A stretch of 64,000 nucleotides of DNA from Apostichopus japonicus. Its lineage: Eukaryota > Echinodermata > Holothuroidea > Aspidochirotida > Stichopodidae. This document shows, piece after piece, positions 10,043-23,600 of this stretch. The notes under the pieces were generated by a model that was given only the letters and a program-made list of their open reading frames with translations, searched no databases and was not told the DNA's origin. Where the stretch lies: NCBI RefSeq assembly GCF_037975245.1, contig NC_092568.1:40062631-40126630 (forward strand), read 5' to 3'. A program made the translations under genes and the position numbers. Within the stretch, counting starts at the first letter, position 1, and each line of letters begins with the position of its first letter.

Positions 10043-10823
10043 CTATTATCAGTCTTAGACCGTGGGGCAAGGCCGTTTTTCTTGCAATTCCGTAGTCCAG
10101 TCAGAGGGGCAACTCAAAATTACTCTAAAAAATTCACAAAAAATTCGCAAACCAGCATTGCTGCCAAATGACAATCACATGACAATACGCACACACAAAT
10201 CAGCATGGCTATCACATAGTATGTTGAAATGTCCATATTTTGTGAACGAAAACAACTTTGTTCGTCCAAGTCTTTCAAATTTGATAGATGTACCGATATG
10301 GCCTGAAAACAACATACCTATTTACCCAATGGTCAGTACTTTCAGGTTCTTTTCATATGAAATAAAGTTGAAATCAATATTCGAAGTTCGAATTTACACA
10401 GCCAAATCATGTTTGGCAAGTATTCATAGGATGGACACTGGAACAGCTAGTTTCGCAAAAAAGGTTCAATCTTAAATGTTGAGTCATTAGTGCACAACTT
10501 GCCCGTGTAAACTTACATTTTGACTCAGTAATTACCTAACTTTTTCATACTCTTGACTTCTTGAGCTTTGTGGGTAGTAAAGTTACATTTTTATGACCCC
10601 TGGAAGTTAAAAATAAGGCTTGTCTACATAATAGTCCGTCAACTAAAGAAGATCGAAAACGACATTAGGACAAATTGAGTGATAGACTAACGTTAATCAT
10701 TAACATTGTGACTTAACAGAGGCTGTTATTAAGTGTACGTAGGTAAAGTCACATGCACTCGTATCGGAATCTATGTATAAATGTATACTTACAACTGTAG
10801 GGAACTGAAGATGAACTGAAGAT
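10043..10823. other. Intergenic DNA before the large satellite
   Basis: A 137-codon open frame (10,062-10,475, + strand) crosses this stretch, but its translation shows no domain, no plausible splice partners and no family I recognise. I do not call it a gene. Confidence 0.45.
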
Positions 10824-13800
10824 CATGGAGCTATAAACATATATCTAGAGATTGATTACTGTAGGGGGTGGGGGTCAGGATCTGGGTAGGGAATAGAGGA
10901 TCTAGGCAATAATCTCTGCATTTGTATACAATTGCAGTGAATCTAAAGAATGATAACTGCAGGGGGGGGGGGGTCAGGATATGGGTAGAAAACTGAAGAT
11001 AGGAAATAGTCAATGATTCCTATGGGCCTGAAAAATTATTCAAATGAATGTATCGAGACCATTATATGGGAACTTTCATAGTACCAAAATTAAGGCGTTG
11101 ATCCAAACAATAATAATACCTACTTTACACTCACTGTATATCTCTGCATATACAATTATAGGACTTGTATACGATTGCAAGGAATCTAGAGTTTGATTAC
11201 TGTAGGGAGGGGGTCATGATGTTGGTAGGAAACTTAGGATAGGCAACAATCAATGATTCTTATGGGCCTGAAAATTTATTCAAATGAATGTATCTAGACC
11301 ATTATATGGGAACTTTCATAGTACCAAAATTAAGGCAATGGCTCAAACACTAATATTACCTACTTAACACTCACTGTACATCTCTGCATATATACCTTGA
11401 TAGGACTTGTATACAATTATAGAGAATCTAAATATTGATTACTGTAGGCCTGTACAGCCCTGGTCAATTAAATCATGGAGCTATAAACATATAGCTAGAG
11501 ATTGATTACTGTAGGGGGTGGGGGTCAGGATCTGGGTAGGGAATAGAGGATCTAGGCAATAATCTCTGCATTTGTATACAATTGCAGTGAATCTAAAGAA
11601 TGATAACTGCAGGGGGGGGGGGTCAGGATATGGGTAGAAAACTGAAGATAGGAAATAGTCAATGATTCCTATGGGCCTGAAAAATTATTCAAATGAATGT
11701 ATCTAGACCATTATATGGGAACTTTCATAGTACCAAAATTAAGGCAATGGCTCAAACACTAATATTACCTACTTAACACTCACTGTACATCTCTGCATAT
11801 ATACCTTGATAGGACTTGTATACAATTATAGAGAATCTAAATATTGATTACTGTAGGCCTGTACAGCCCTGGTCAATTAAATCATGGAGCTATAAACATA
11901 TAGCTAGAGATTGATTACTGTAGGGGGTGGGGGTCAGGATCTGGGTAGGGAATAGAGGATCTAGGCAATAATCTCTGCATTTGTATACAATTGCAGTGAA
12001 TCTAAAGAATGATAACTGCAGGGGGGGGGGGGGGGTCAGGATATGGGTAGAAAACTGAAGATAGGAAATAGTCAATGATTCCTATGGGCCTGAAAAATTA
12101 TTCAAATGAATGTATCTAGACCATTATATGGGAACTTTCATAGTACCAAAATTAAGGCAATGGCTCAAACACTAATATTACCTACTTAACACTCACTGTA
12201 CATCTCTGCATATATACCTTGATAGGACTTGTATACAATTATAGAGAATCTAAATATTGATTACTGTAGGCCTGTACAGCCCTGGTCAATTAAATCATGG
12301 AGCTATAAACATATAGCTAGAGATTGATTACTGTAGGGGGTGGGGGTCAGGATCTGGGTAGGGAATAGAGGATCTAGGCAATAATCTCTGCATTTGTATA
12401 CAATTGCAGTGAATCTAAAGAATGATAACTGCAGGGGGGGGGGGGGGGTCAGGATATGGGTAGAAAACTGAAGATAGGAAATAGTCAATGATTCTTATGG
12501 GCCTGAAAAATTATTCAAATGAATGTATCTAGACCATTATATGGGAACTTTCATAGTACCAAAATTAAGGCAATGGCTCAAACACTAATATTACCTACTT
12601 AACACTCACTGTACATCTCTGCATATATACCTTGATAGGACTTGTATACAATTATAGAGAATCTAAATATTGATTACTGTAGGCCTGTACAGCCCTGGTC
12701 AATTAAATCATGGAGCTATAAACATATAGCTAGAGATTGATTACTGTAGGGGGTGGGGGTCAGGATCTGGGTAGGGAATAGAGGATCTAGGCAATAATCT
12801 CTGCATTTGTATACAATTGCAGTGAATCTAAAGAATGATAACTGCAGGGGGGGGGGTCAGGATATGGGTAGAAAACTGAAGATAGGAAATAGTCAATGAT
12901 TCCTATGGGCCTGAAAAATTATTCAAATGAATGTATCTAGACCATTATATGGGAACTTTCATAGTACCAAAATTAAGGCAATGGCTCAAACACTAATATT
13001 ACCTACTTAACACTCACTGTACATCTCTGCATATATACCTTGATAGGACTTGTATACAATTATAGAGAATCTAAATATTGATTACTGTAGGCCTGTACAG
13101 CCCTGGTCAATTAAATCATGGAGCTATAAACATATAGCTAGAGATTGATTACTGTAGGGGGTGGGGGTCAGGATCTGGGTAGGGAATAGAGGATCTAGGC
13201 AATAATCTCTGCATTTGTATACAATTGCAGTGAATCTAAAGAATGATAACTGCAGGGGGGGGGGGGGTCAGGATATGGGTAGAAAACTGAAGATAGGAAA
13301 TAGTCAATGATTCCTATGGGCCTGAAAAATTATTCAAATGAATGTATCTAGACCATTATATGGGAACATTCATAGTACCAAAATTAAGGCGTTGATCCAA
13401 ACAATAATAATACCTACTTTACACTCACTGTTTATCTCTGCATATACACTTATAGGACTTGTATACGATTGCAAGGAATCTAGAGTTTGATTACTGTAGG
13501 GAGGGGGTCATGATGTTGGTAGTAAACTTAGGATAGGCAACAATCAATGATTCTTATGGGCCTGAAAATTTATTCAAATGAATGTATCTAGACCATTATA
13601 TGGGAACTTTCATAGTACCAAAATTAAGGCAATGGCTCAAACACTAATATTACCTACTTAACACTCACTGTACATCTCTGCATATATACCTTGATAGGAC
13701 TTGTATACAATTATAGAGAATCTAAATATTGATTACTGTAGGCCTGTACAGCCCTGGTCAATTAAATCATGGAGCTATAAACATATAGCTAGAGATTGAT

Positions 13801-14041
13801 TACTGTAGGGGGTGGGGGTCAGGATCTGGGTAGGGAATAGAGGATCTAGGCAATAACCTCTGCATTTGTATACAATTGCAGTGAATCTAAAGAATGATAA
13901 CTGCAGGGGGGGGGGGTGTCAGGATATGGGTAGAAAACTGAAGATAGGAAATAGTCAATGATTCCTATGGGCCTGAAAAATTATTCAAATGAATGTATCT
14001 AGACCATTATATGGGAACTTTCATAGTACCAAAATTAAGGC

Positions 14042-14281
14042 GTTGATCCAAACAATAATAATACCTACTTTACACTCACTGTATATCTCTGCATATACAA
14101 TTATAGGACTTGTATACGATTGCAAGGAATCTAGAGTTTGATTACTGTAGGGAGGGGGTCATGATGTTGGTAGGAAACTTAGGATAGGCAACAATCAATG
14201 ATTCTTATGGGCCTGAAAATTTATTCAAATGAATGTATCTAGACCATTATATGGGAACTTTCATAGTACCAAAATTAAGGC
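14042..14281. repeat. Representative X monomer (240 bp)
   Basis: It begins GTTGATCCAAACAATAATA and contains a TTGTATACGATTGCAAGGA block, then GATTACTGTAGGGAGGGGG followed by TCATGATGTTGGTAGG, and the shared tail. The block GATTACTGTAGGG...GGGGGTCA...GGTAGG is homologous to two blocks inside Y, so X is the simpler, probably ancestral-like unit. Confidence 0.9.
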
Positions 14282-14691
14282 AATGGCTCAAACACTAATA
14301 TTACCTACTTAACACTCACTGTACATCTCTGCATATATACCTTGATAGGACTTGTATACAATTATAGAGAATCTAAATATTGATTACTGTAGGCCTGTAC
14401 AGCCCTGGTCAATTAAATCATGGAGCTATAAACATATAGCTAGAGATTGATTACTGTAGGGGGTGGGGGTTAGGATCTGGGTAGGGAATAGAGGATCTAG
14501 GCAATAATCTCTGCATTTGTATACAATTGCAGTGAATCTAAAGAATGATAACTGCAGGGGGGGGGGGGTCAGGATATGGGTAGAAAACTGAAGATAGGAA
14601 ATAGTCAATGATTCCTATGGGCCTGAAAAATTATTCAAATGAATGTATCTAGACCATTATATGGGAACTTTCATAGTACCAAAATTAAGGC
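14282..14691. repeat. Representative Y monomer (410 bp) with internal duplication
   Basis: It starts AATGGCTCAAACAC. It contains three copies of a TTGATTACTGTAGG-like motif: one before GCCTGTACAGCC, one before a GGGGGTGGGGGTCAGGATC block, and one as GATAACTGCA followed by the long G run and TCAGGATATGGGTAG. The last two are about 98 bp apart. Y therefore looks like an X-type monomer enlarged by internal duplication and insertion. The run of 8-17 Gs sits in the third block. Confidence 0.85.
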
Positions 14692-17600
14692 AATGGCTCA
14701 AACACTAATATTACCTACTTAACACTCACTGTACATCTCTGCATATATACCTTGATAGGACTTGTATACAATTATAGAGAATCTAAATATTGATTACTGT
14801 AGGCCTGTACAGCCCTGGTCAATTAAATCATGGAGCTATAAACATATAGCTAGAGATTGATTACTGTAGGGGGTGGGGGTCAGGATCTGGGTAGGGAATA
14901 GAGGATCTAGGCAATAATCTCTGCATTTGTATACAATTGCAGTGAATCTAAAGAATGATAACTGCAGGGGGGGGGGGGTCAGGATATGGGTAGAAAACTG
15001 AAGATAGGAAATAGTCAATGATTCCTATGGGCCTGAAAAATTATTCAAATGAATGTATCTAGACCATTATATGGGAACATTCATAGTACCAAAATTAAGG
15101 CGTTGATCCAAACAATAATTATACCTACTTTACACTCACTGTATATCTCTGCATATACACTTATAGGACTTGTATACGATTGCAAGGAATCTAGAGTTTG
15201 ATTACTGTAGGGAGGGGGTCATGATGTTGGTAGGAAACTTAGGATAGGCAACAATCAATGATTCTTATGGGCCTGAAAATTTATTCAAATGAATGTATCT
15301 AGACCATTATATGGGAACTTTCATAGTACCAAAATTAAGGCAATGGCTCAAACACTAATATTAACTACTTAACACTCACTGTACATCTCTGCATATATAC
15401 CTTGATAGGACTTGTATACAATTATAGAGAATCTAAATATTGATTACTGTAGGCCTGTACAGCCCTGGTCAATTAAATCATGGAGCTATAAACATATATC
15501 TAGAGATTGATTACTGTCTGGGGTGGGGGTCAGGATCTGGGTAGGGAATAGAGGATCTAGGCAATAATCTCTGCATTTGTATACAATTGCAGTGAATCTA
15601 AAGAATGATAACTGCAGGGGGGGGGGGGTCAGGATATGGGTAGAAAACTGAAGATAGGAAATAGTCAATGATTCCTATGGGCCTGAAAAATTATTCAAAT
15701 GATTGTATCTAGACCATTATATGGGAACATTCATAGTACCAAAATTAAGGCATTGATCCAAACAATAATAATACCTACTTTACACTCACTGTATGTCTCT
15801 GCATATATACTTATAGGACTTGTATACGATTGCAAGGGATCTAGAGTTTGATTACTGTAGGGAGGGGGTCATGATGTTGGTAGGAAACTTAGGATAGGCA
15901 ACAATCAATGATTCTTATGGGCCTGAAAATTTATTCAAATGAATGTATCTAGACCATTATATGGGAACTTTCATAGTACCAAAATTAAGGCAATGGCTCA
16001 AACACTAATATTACCTACTTAACACTCACTGTACATCTCTGCATATATACCTTGATAGGACTTGTATACAATTATAGAGAATCTAAATATTGATTACTGT
16101 AGGCCTGTACAGCCCTGGTCAATTAAATCATGGAGCTATAAACATATAGCTAGAGATTGATTACTGTAGGGGGTGGGGGTCAGGATCTGGGTAGGGAATA
16201 GAGGATCTAGGCAATAATCTCTGCATTTGTATACAATTGCAGTGAATCTAAAGAATGATAACTGCAGGGGGGGGGGGGGGTCAGGATATGGGTAGAAAAC
16301 TGAAGATAGGAAATAGTCAATGATTCCTATGGGCCTGAAAAATTATTCAAATGAATGTATCTAGACCATTATATGGGAACTTTCATAGTACCAAAATTAA
16401 GGCGTTGATCCAAACAATAATACCTACTTTACACTCACTGTATATCTCTGCATATACACTTATAGGACTTGTATACGATTGCAAGGACTCTAGAGTTTGA
16501 TTACTGTAGGGAGGGGGTCATGATGTTGGTAGGAAACTTAGGATAGGCAACAATCAATGATTCTTATGGGCCTGAAAATTTATTCAAATGAATGTATCTA
16601 GACCATTATATGGGAACTTTCATAGTACCAAAATTAAGGCAATGGCTCAAACACTAATATTACCTACTTAACACTCACTGTACATCTCTGCATATATACC
16701 TTGATAGGACTTGTATACAATTATAGAGAATCTAAATATTGATTACTGTAGGCCTGTACAGCCCTGGTCAATTAAATCATGGAGCTATAAACATATAGCT
16801 AGAGATTGATTACTGTAGGCGGTGGGGGTCAGGATCTGGGTAGGGAATAGAGGATCTAGGCAATAATCTCTGCATTTGTATACAATTGCAGTGAATCTAA
16901 AGAATGATAACTGCAGGGGGGGGGGGGTCAGGATATGGGTAGAAAACTGAAGATAGGAAATAGTCAATGATTCCTATGGGCCTGAAAAATTATTCAAATG
17001 AATGTATCTAGACCATTATATGGGAACTTTCATAGTACCAAAATTAAGGCAATGGCTCAAACACTAATATTACCTACTTAACACTCACTGTACATCTCTG
17101 CATATATACCTTGATAGGACTTGTATACAATTATAGAGAATCTAAATATTGATTACTGTAGGCCTGTACAGCCCTGGTCAATTAAATCATGGAGCTATAA
17201 ACATATAGCTAGAGATTGATTACTGTAGGGGGTGGGGGTCAGGATCTGGGTAGGGAATAGAGGATCTAGGCAATAACCTCTGCATTTGTATACAATTGCA
17301 GTGAATCTAAAGAATGATAACTGCAGGGGGGGGGGGTCAGGATATGGGTAGAAAACTGAAGATAGGAAATAGTCAATGATTCCTATGGGCCTGAAAAATT
17401 ATTCAAATGAATGTATCTAGACCATTATATGGGAACTTTCATAGTACCAAAATTAAGGCGTTGATCCAAACAATAACAATACCTACTTTACACTCACTGT
17501 ATATCTCTGCATATACACTTATACGACTTGTATACGATTGCAAGGAATCTAGAGTTTGATTACTGTAGGGAGGGGGTCATGATGTTGGTAGGAAACTTAG

Positions 17601-20600
17601 AATAGGCAACAATCAATGATTCTTATGGGCCTGAAAATGTATTCAAATGTATGTATCTAGACCATTATATGGGAACTTTCATAGTACCAAAATTAAGGCA
17701 ATGGCTCAAACACTAATATTACCTACTTAACACTCACTGTACATCTCTGCATATATACCTTGATAGGACTTGTATACAATTATAGAGAATCTAAATATTG
17801 ATTACTGTAGGCCTGTACAGCCCTGGTCAATTAAATCATGGAGCTATAAACATATATCTAGAGATTGATTACTGTCTGGGATGGGGGTCAGGATCTGGGT
17901 AGGGAATAGAGGATCTAGGCAATAATCTCTGCATTTGTATACAATTGCAGTGAATCTAAAGAATGATAACTGCAGGGGGGGGGGTCAGGATATGGGTAGA
18001 AAACTGAAGATAGGAAATAGTCAATGATTCCTATGGGCCTGAAAAATTATTCAAATGAATGTATCTAGACCATTATATGGGAACTTTCATAGTACCAAAA
18101 TTAAGGCGTTGATCCAAACAATAATAATACCTACTTTACACTCACTGTACATCTCTGCATATATACCTTGATAGGACTTGTATACAATTATAGAGAATCT
18201 AAATGTTGATTACTGTAGGCCTGTACAGCCCTGGTCAATTAAATCATGGAGCTATAAACATATAGCTAGAGATTGATTACTGTAGGGGGTGGGGGTCAGG
18301 ATCTGGGTAGGGAATAGAGGATCTAGGCAATAATCTCTGCATTTGTATACAATTGCAGTGAATCTAAAGAATGATAACTGCAGGGAGGGGGGGGGGGTCA
18401 GGATATGGGTAGAAAACTGAAGATAGGAAATAGTCAATGATTCCTATGGGCCTGAAAAATTATTCAAATGAATGTATCTAGACCATTATATGGGAACTTT
18501 CATAGTACCAAAATTAAGGCAATGGCTCAAACACTAATATTACCTACTTTACACTCACTGTACAACTCTGCATATATACCTTGATAGGACTTGTATACAA
18601 TTATAGAGAATCTAAATATTGATTACTGTAGGCCTGTACAGCCCTGGTCAATTAAATCATGGAGCTATAAACATATAGCTAGAGATTGATTACTGTAGGG
18701 GGTGGGGGTCAGGATCTGGGTAGGGAATAGAGGATCTAGGCAATAATCTCTGCATTTGTATACAATTGCAGTGAATCTAAAGAATGATAACTGCAGGGGG
18801 GGGGGTCAGGATATGGGTAAAAAACTGAAGATAGGAAATAGTCAATGATTCCTATGGGCCTGAAAAATTATTCAAATGAATGTATCTAGACCATTATATG
18901 GGAACTTTCATAGTACCAAAATTAAGGCGTTGATCCAAACAATATAATACCTACTTTTCACTCACTGTATATCTCTGCATATACACTGATAGGACTTGTA
19001 TACGATTGCAAGGAATCTAGAGTTTGATTACTGTAGGGAGGGGGTCATGATGTTGGTAGGAAACTTAGGATAGGCAACAATCAATGATTCTTATGGGCCT
19101 GAAAATTTATTCAAATGAATGTATCTAGACCATTATATGGGAACTTTCATAGTACCAAAATTAAGGCAATGGCTCAATCACTAATATTACCTACTTAACA
19201 CTCACTGTACATCTCTGCATATATACCTTGATAGGACTTGTATACAATTATAGAGAATCTAAATATTGATTACTGTAGGCCTGTACAGCCCTGGTCAATT
19301 AAATCATGGAGCTATAAACATATAGCTAGAGATTGATTACTGTAGGGGGTTGGGGGTCAGGATCTGGGTAGGGAATAGAGGATCTAGGCAATAATCTCTG
19401 CATTAGTATACAATTGCAGTGAATCTAAAGAATTATAACTGCAGGGGGGGGGGGGGGTCAGGATATGGGAAGAAAACTGAAGATAGGAAATAGTCAATGA
19501 TTCCTATGGGCCTGAAAAATTATTCAAATGAATGTATCTAGACCATTATATGGGAACTTTCATAGTACCAAAATTTAGGGGTTGATCCAAACAATAATAA
19601 TACCTACTTTACACTTTTTGTGTATCTCTGCATATACACTTATAGGACTTGTATACGATTGCAAGAAATCTAGAGTTTGATTATTGTAGGGAGGGGGTCA
19701 TGATGTTGGTAGGAAACTTAGGATAGGCAACAATCAATGATTCTTATGGGCCTGAAAATTTATTCAAATGAATGTATCTAGACCATTATATGGGAACTTT
19801 CATAGTACCAAAATTAAGGCAATGGCTCAAACACTAATATTACCTACTTAACACTCACTGTACATCTCTGCATATATACCTTGATAGGACTTGTATACAA
19901 TTATAGAGAATCTAAATGTTGATTACTGTAGGCCTGTACAGCCCTGGTCAATTAAATCATGGAGCTATAAACATATAGCTAGAGATTGATTACTGTAGGG
20001 GGTGGGGGTCAGGATCTGGGTAGGGAATAGAGGATCTAGGCAATAATCTCTGCATTTGTATACAATTGCAGTGAATCTAAAGAATGATAACTGCAGGGGG
20101 GGGGGGGTGTCAGGATATGGGTAGAAAACTGAAGATAGGAAATAGTCAATGATTCCTATGGGCCTGAAAAATTATTCAAATGAATGTATCTAGACCATTA
20201 TATGGGAACTTTCATAGTACCAAAATTAAGGCGTTGATCCAAACAATATAATACCTACTTTTCACTCACTGTATATCTCTGCATATACACTGATAGGACT
20301 TGTATACGATTGCAAGGAATCTAGAGTTTGATTACTGTAGGGAGGGGGTCATGATGTTGGTAGGAAACTTAGGATAGGCAACAATCAATGATTCTTATGG
20401 GCCTGAAAATTTATTCAAATGAATGTATCTAGACCATTATATGGGAACTTTCATAGTACCAAAATTAAGGCAATGGCTCAATCACTAATATTACCTACTT
20501 AACACTCACTGTACATCTCTGCATATATACCTTGTTAGGACTTGTATACAATTATAGATAATCTAAATATTGATTACTGTAGGCCTGTACAGCCCTGGTC

Positions 20601-23600
20601 AATTAAATCATGGAGCTATAAACATATAGCTAGAGATTGATTACTGTAGGGGGTTGGGGGTCAGGATCTGGGTAGGGAATAGAGGATCTAGGCAATAATC
20701 TCTGCATTAGTATACAATTGCAGTGAATCTAAAGAATTATAACTGCAGGGGGGGGGGGGGGTCAGGATATGGGAAGAAAACTGAAGATAGGAAATAGTCA
20801 ATGATTCCTATGGGCCTGAAAAATTATTCAAATGAATGTATCTAGACCATTATATGGGAACTTTCATAGTACCAAAATTAAGGCAATGGCTCAAACACTA
20901 ATATTACCTACTTAACACTCACTGTACATCTCTGCATATATACCTTGATAGGACTTGTATACAATTATAGAGAATCTAAATATTGATTACTGTAGGCCTG
21001 TACAGCCCTGGTCAATTAAATCATGGAGCTATAAACATATAGCTAGAGATTGATTACTGTAGGGGGTGGGGCTCAGGATCTGGGTAGGGAATAGAGGAGC
21101 TAGGCAATAATCTCTGCATTAGTATACAATTGCAGTGAATCTAAAGAATTATAACTGCAGGGGGGGGGGGGTCAGGATATGGGTAGAAAACTGAAGATAG
21201 GAAATAGTCAATGATTCCTATGGGCCTGAAAAATTATTCAAATGAATGTATCTAGACCATTATATGGGAACTTTCATAGTACCAAAATTAAGGCAATGGC
21301 TCAAACACTAATATTACCTACTTAACACTGACTGTACATCTTTGCATATATACCTTGATAGGACTTGTATACAATTATAGAGAATCTAAATATTGATTAC
21401 TGTAGGCCTGTACAGCCCTGGTCAATTAAATCATGAAGCTATAAACATATAGCTAGAGATTGATTACTCTAGGGGGTGGGGGTCAGGATCTGGGTAGGGA
21501 ATAGAGGATCTAGGCAATAATCTCTGCATTTGTATACAATTGCAGTGAATCTAAAGAATGATAACTGCAGAGGGGGGGGGGGTCAGGATATGGGTAGAAA
21601 ACTGAAGATAGGAAATAGTCAATGATTCCTATGGGCCTGAAAAATTATTCAAATGAATGTATCTAGACCATTATATGGGAACTTTCATAGTACCAAAATT
21701 AAGGCGTTGATCCAAACAATAATAATACCTACTTTACACTCACTGTATATCTCTGCATATACACTTATAGGACTTGTATACGATTGCAAGGAATCTAGAG
21801 TTTGATTACTGCAAGGAGGGGGTCATGATGTTGGTAGGAAACTTAGGATAGGCAACAATCAATGATTCTTATGGGCCTGAAAATTTATTCAAATGTATGT
21901 ATCTAGACCATTATATGGGAACTTTCATAGTACCAAAATTAAGGCAATGGCTCAAACACTAATATTACCTACTTAACACTCACTGTACATCTCTGCATAT
22001 ATACCTTGATAGGACTTGTATACAATTATAGAGAATATAAATATTGATTACTGTAGGCCTGTACAGCCCTGGTCAATTAAATCATGGAGCTATAAACATA
22101 TAGCTAGAGATTGATTACTGTAGGGGGTGGGGGTCAGGATCTGGGTAGGGAATAGAGGAGCTAGGCAATAATCTCTGCATTTGTATACAATTGCAGTGAA
22201 TCTAAAGAATGATAACTGCAGGGGGGGGGGGTGTCAGGATATGGGTAGAAAACTGAAGATAGGAAATAGTCAATGATTCCTATGGGCCTGAAAAATTATT
22301 CAAATGAATGTATCTAGACCATTATATGGGAACTTTCATAGTACCAAAATTAAGGCGTTGATCCAAACAATAATAATACCTACTTTACACTCACTGTATA
22401 TCTCTGCATATACACTTATAGGACTTGTATACGATTGCAAGGAATCTAGAGTTTGATTACTGTAGGGAGGGGGTCATGATGTTGGTAGGAAACTTAGGAT
22501 AGGCAACAATCAATGATTCTTATGGGCCTGAAAATTTATTCAAATGAATGTATCTAGACCATTATATGGGAACTTTCATAGTACCAAAATTAAGGCAATG
22601 GCTCAAACACTAATATTACCTACTTAACACTCACTGTACATCTCTGCATATATACCTTGATAGGACTTGTATACAATTATAGAGAATCTAAATATTGATT
22701 ACTGTAGGCCTGTACAGCCCTGGTCAATTAAATCATGGAGCTATAAATATATAGCTAGAGATTGATTACTGTAGGGGGTTGGGGGTCAGGATCTGGGTAG
22801 GGAATAAAGGATCTAGGCAATAATCTCTGCATTAGTATACAATTGCAGTGAATCTAAAGAATTATAACTGCAGGGGGGGGGGGGTCAGGATATGGGTAGA
22901 AAACTGAAGATAGGAAATAGTCAATGATTCCTATGGGCCTGAAAAATTATTCAAATGAATGTATCTAGACCATTATATGGGAACTTTCATAGTACCAAAA
23001 TTAAGGCAATGGCTCAAACACTAATATTACCTACTTAACACTCACTGTACATCTCTGCATATATACCTTGATAGGACTTGTATACAATTATAGAGAATCT
23101 AAATATTGATTACTGTAGGCCTGTACAGCCCTGGTCAATTAAATCATGGAGCTATAAACATATAGCTAGAGATTGATTACTGTAGGGGGTGGGGCTCAGG
23201 ATCTGGGTAGGGAATACAGGAGCTAGGCAATAATCTCTGCATTTGTATACAATTGCAGTGAATCTAAAGAATGATAACTGCAGGGGGCGGGGGGTCGGGA
23301 TATGGGTAAAAAACTGAAGATAGGAAATAGTCAATGATTCCTATGGGCCTGAAAAATTATTCAAATGAATGTATCTAGACCATTATATGGGAACTTTCAT
23401 AGTACCAAAATTAAGGCGTTGATCCAAACAATAATAATACCTACTTTACACTCACTGTATATCTCTGCATATATACATATAGGACTTGTATACGATTGCA
23501 AGGAATCTAGAGTTTGATTACTGTAGGGAGGGGGTCATGATGTTGGTAGGAAACTTAGGATAGGCAACAATCAATGATTCTTATGGGCCTGAAAATTTAT

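Larger units (their letters stand above)
10824..18107. repeat. Left, Y-rich part of the satellite
   Basis: Monomer order read by eye: Y X YYYYY X Y X YY X Y X Y X YY X Y. Runs of consecutive Y monomers give a 410-413-bp period at 11.3-13.4 kb, which is absent from most of the rest. Confidence 0.8.

Noticed and set aside
10062-10475. 137-codon open frame on the + strand
   Set aside because: No recognisable domain, no splice signals that would fit it, and composition like the surrounding intergenic DNA.
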